From assembly GCF_000020645.1 (NCBI RefSeq), contig NC_011060.1, positions 2,618,501-2,682,500 on the forward strand: DNA of 64,000 bases. Reading direction: 5' to 3'. The translations under genes were made by a program, and so were the position numbers. This document shows, piece by piece, positions 62,923-64,000 of the stretch (positions are counted from its first letter, which is position 1; each line of letters opens with the position of its first letter). Below the pieces are notes generated by a model. It did not search any database and had not been told where the DNA came from. It saw nothing but the letters and a program-made list of their open reading frames with translations. Origin of the DNA: Pelodictyon phaeoclathratiforme BU-1. GTDB lineage: Bacteria > Bacteroidota > Chlorobiia > Chlorobiales > Chlorobiaceae.

Positions 62923-64000
62923 ATGGAAGAGATTCTTTCACAAGCTTCACTGCTGCAACCACACCATCTCCAACTGCCGCTGAGCTGGGCCGGGCACATC
63001 CCTTTGGCCTTCTGGCTGATTGATGTAACAAGGCCTGCTCTTTTTGTTGAACTCGGCACGCATACGGCCAACTCCTATTTTGCTTTTTGCCAGAGTGTGC
63101 AACAGCACCATCTCTCTACGCGATGCTACGCCGTTGATACCTGGAGAGGCGATGAACATGCGGGCTTTTACTGCGATGAGGTGCATCAGATGGTGGAGGC
63201 TTATAACCAGACACACTACCACGCCTTTTCGTCGCTGATGAGAATGACTTTTGATGAGGCGCTCCCCTTTTTCAATGATGGATCAATCGACCTGCTTCAT
63301 ATTGATGGTCTGCACTCCTATGAGGCTGTCCGTCACGATTTTGATTGCTGGCTGCCGAAAATGTCGGAGAGGGGGGTGGTGCTGTTTCATGATATCAATG
63401 TCAGGGAGAGGGGATTCGGGGTCTGGAAGCTTTGGGATGAGCTTTCGGCTCTTTATCCGAATTTCTCTTTTGAGCATTCGCATGGTCTCGGGCTCCTCTT
63501 TACCGGAACAAGAGAGTCTGAGAGGATGCGCAGGGTGCTCGAGGAGTGGGCGTCGGATGAGAGGGGCGTTCTGGTCAGGAATTTTTTTGCTACGACAGGT
63601 GAGCGCATTGTGCTGGGTTATCGTACCTCTGAGCTGACAGAGAAGCTGAAGCAACTTAGCCGTGACCATGAACAGCTTACTCGTGACCTTGAGGAGCGGG
63701 AGAAGCAGATCACAACTCTGGACAGCAATCTGCATCTGCTGGAAGCCCAATTTACGACTTTGAAAAACGATTATAACCGGGTCATCCGCTCAAGCGCATG
63801 GAAAATGACTAAACCCGTTCGAAAACTATCGAAATCGTTTAAAAAGCGATCACGAAAAGTGCGAAATGTGCTTTTTACATTCCTTGCCAAGCACTCTCTT
63901 ACAGCGGGTTACCTCTCGAAGCTTGACCCCCTTTTTCATCTGCGGCGGTTATGCCAAACATTGTACAAAGATGTGACTGCCCGGAAAATTGTCGTTATTG
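62923..64000 (+). CDS. SAM methyltransferase domain plus coiled coil, probable multidomain glycan-synthesis protein, 3' end outside window
   Basis: Open from the ATG at 62923 to the right edge (359 codons, no stop). Residues about 40-170 form a Methyltransf_24-like domain: FVELGTHTANSYFAF, CYAVDTWRGDEH, DLLHIDGLHSYEAVRHDFDCWL and RGVVLFHDI. Residues about 235-280 (LTEKLKQLSRDHEQLTRDLEEREKQ on) form a coiled coil. Then SSAWKMTKPVRKL, a basic linker typical of large multidomain glycosyltransferases, so a glycosyltransferase domain may follow past the edge. No clear Shine-Dalgarno. Transcribed divergently from the GT4/epimerase pair. Confidence 0.85.
   Translation, partial: MEEILSQASLLQPHHLQLPLSWAGHIPLAFWLIDVTRPALFVELGTHTANSYFAFCQSVQQHHLSTRCYAVDTWRGDEHAGFYCDEVHQMVEAYNQTHYHAFSSLMRMTFDEALPFFNDGSIDLLHIDGLHSYEAVRHDFDCWLPKMSERGVVLFHDINVRERGFGVWKLWDELSALYPNFSFEHSHGLGLLFTGTRESERMRRVLEEWASDERGVLVRNFFATTGERIVLGYRTSELTEKLKQLSRDHEQLTRDLEEREKQITTLDSNLHLLEAQFTTLKNDYNRVIRSSAWKMTKPVRKLSKSFKKRSRKVRNVLFTFLAKHSLTAGYLSKLDPLFHLRRLCQTLYKDVTARKIVVI

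Overview
The window comes from a green sulfur bacterium (Chlorobiaceae, Chlorobium/Pelodictyon type). The evidence is the chlorosome genes csmA and csmC, a Mg-chelatase large-subunit pair (bchS-like and bchH) followed by bchM and the anaerobic oxygen-independent cyclase bchE, and two ArsA-like ATPases around the csm genes. I cannot name the species from sequence alone. No rRNA, tRNA or CRISPR array was recognised.

Layout. 1-3 kb (minus strand): the start of aroA, rpsU with its terminator, a zinc-ribbon protein, and a cystathionine-beta-synthase-like protein that has lost its PLP lysine. 3.2-5.8 kb (plus): alr, a ComEA-like helix-hairpin-helix protein and an unknown protein, translationally coupled. 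5.8-7.9 kb: an accessory insert with a TTTGGCC palindrome array, an AAA ATPase with a nuclease-like C-terminus and an orphan AbrB protein; it ends in degenerate copies of the 3' ends of both neighbouring genes. 7.9-18.1 kb: housekeeping genes (asd, dusB, recA, an SDR protein, an M16 peptidase, tig, acpS, nadC, a YopX-like protein, folB, folK). 18.2-23.3 kb (minus): chlorosome locus arsA2-csmC-csmA-orf508-arsA1. 23.5-28.5 kb: pyrK, ssb, a heptamer-repeat hairpin, holA, an SDR protein and a divergent alpha-oxoamine synthase (possibly a sphingolipid-type pair). 28.8-42.4 kb (plus): a TonB-dependent receptor, then bchS, a small unknown ORF, bchH, bchM and bchE, covering Mg insertion, methylation and ring-E closure of bacteriochlorophyll synthesis.

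42.4-64 kb is accessory and rearranged. A YefM/YoeB-like toxin-antitoxin pair sits between the end of bchE and a shortened copy of the bchE tail. Then come glycosyltransferases, an acyltransferase and a methyltransferase (surface polysaccharide), and an IS1634-like element inserted exactly on the stop codon of a giant secreted RTX/S-layer-like gene. A second, longer RTX paralogue follows, with a nearly identical C-terminal coding region and 3' hairpin block. Between the two RTX genes lies a scar made of a bchE-tail fragment and a decayed glycosyltransferase fragment. The window ends with an epimerase, another glycosyltransferase, and a methyltransferase-coiled-coil protein that runs off the edge.

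The most unusual theme is repeated insertion of cassettes at the 3' ends of resident genes, with duplicated gene tails left behind (orf294/asd, bchE) or the stop codon rebuilt from a target-site duplication (RTX gene). Next in interest are the PLP-less CBS-like pseudoenzyme, the palindrome array ahead of the AAA ATPase, and the recently homogenised RTX paralogues.
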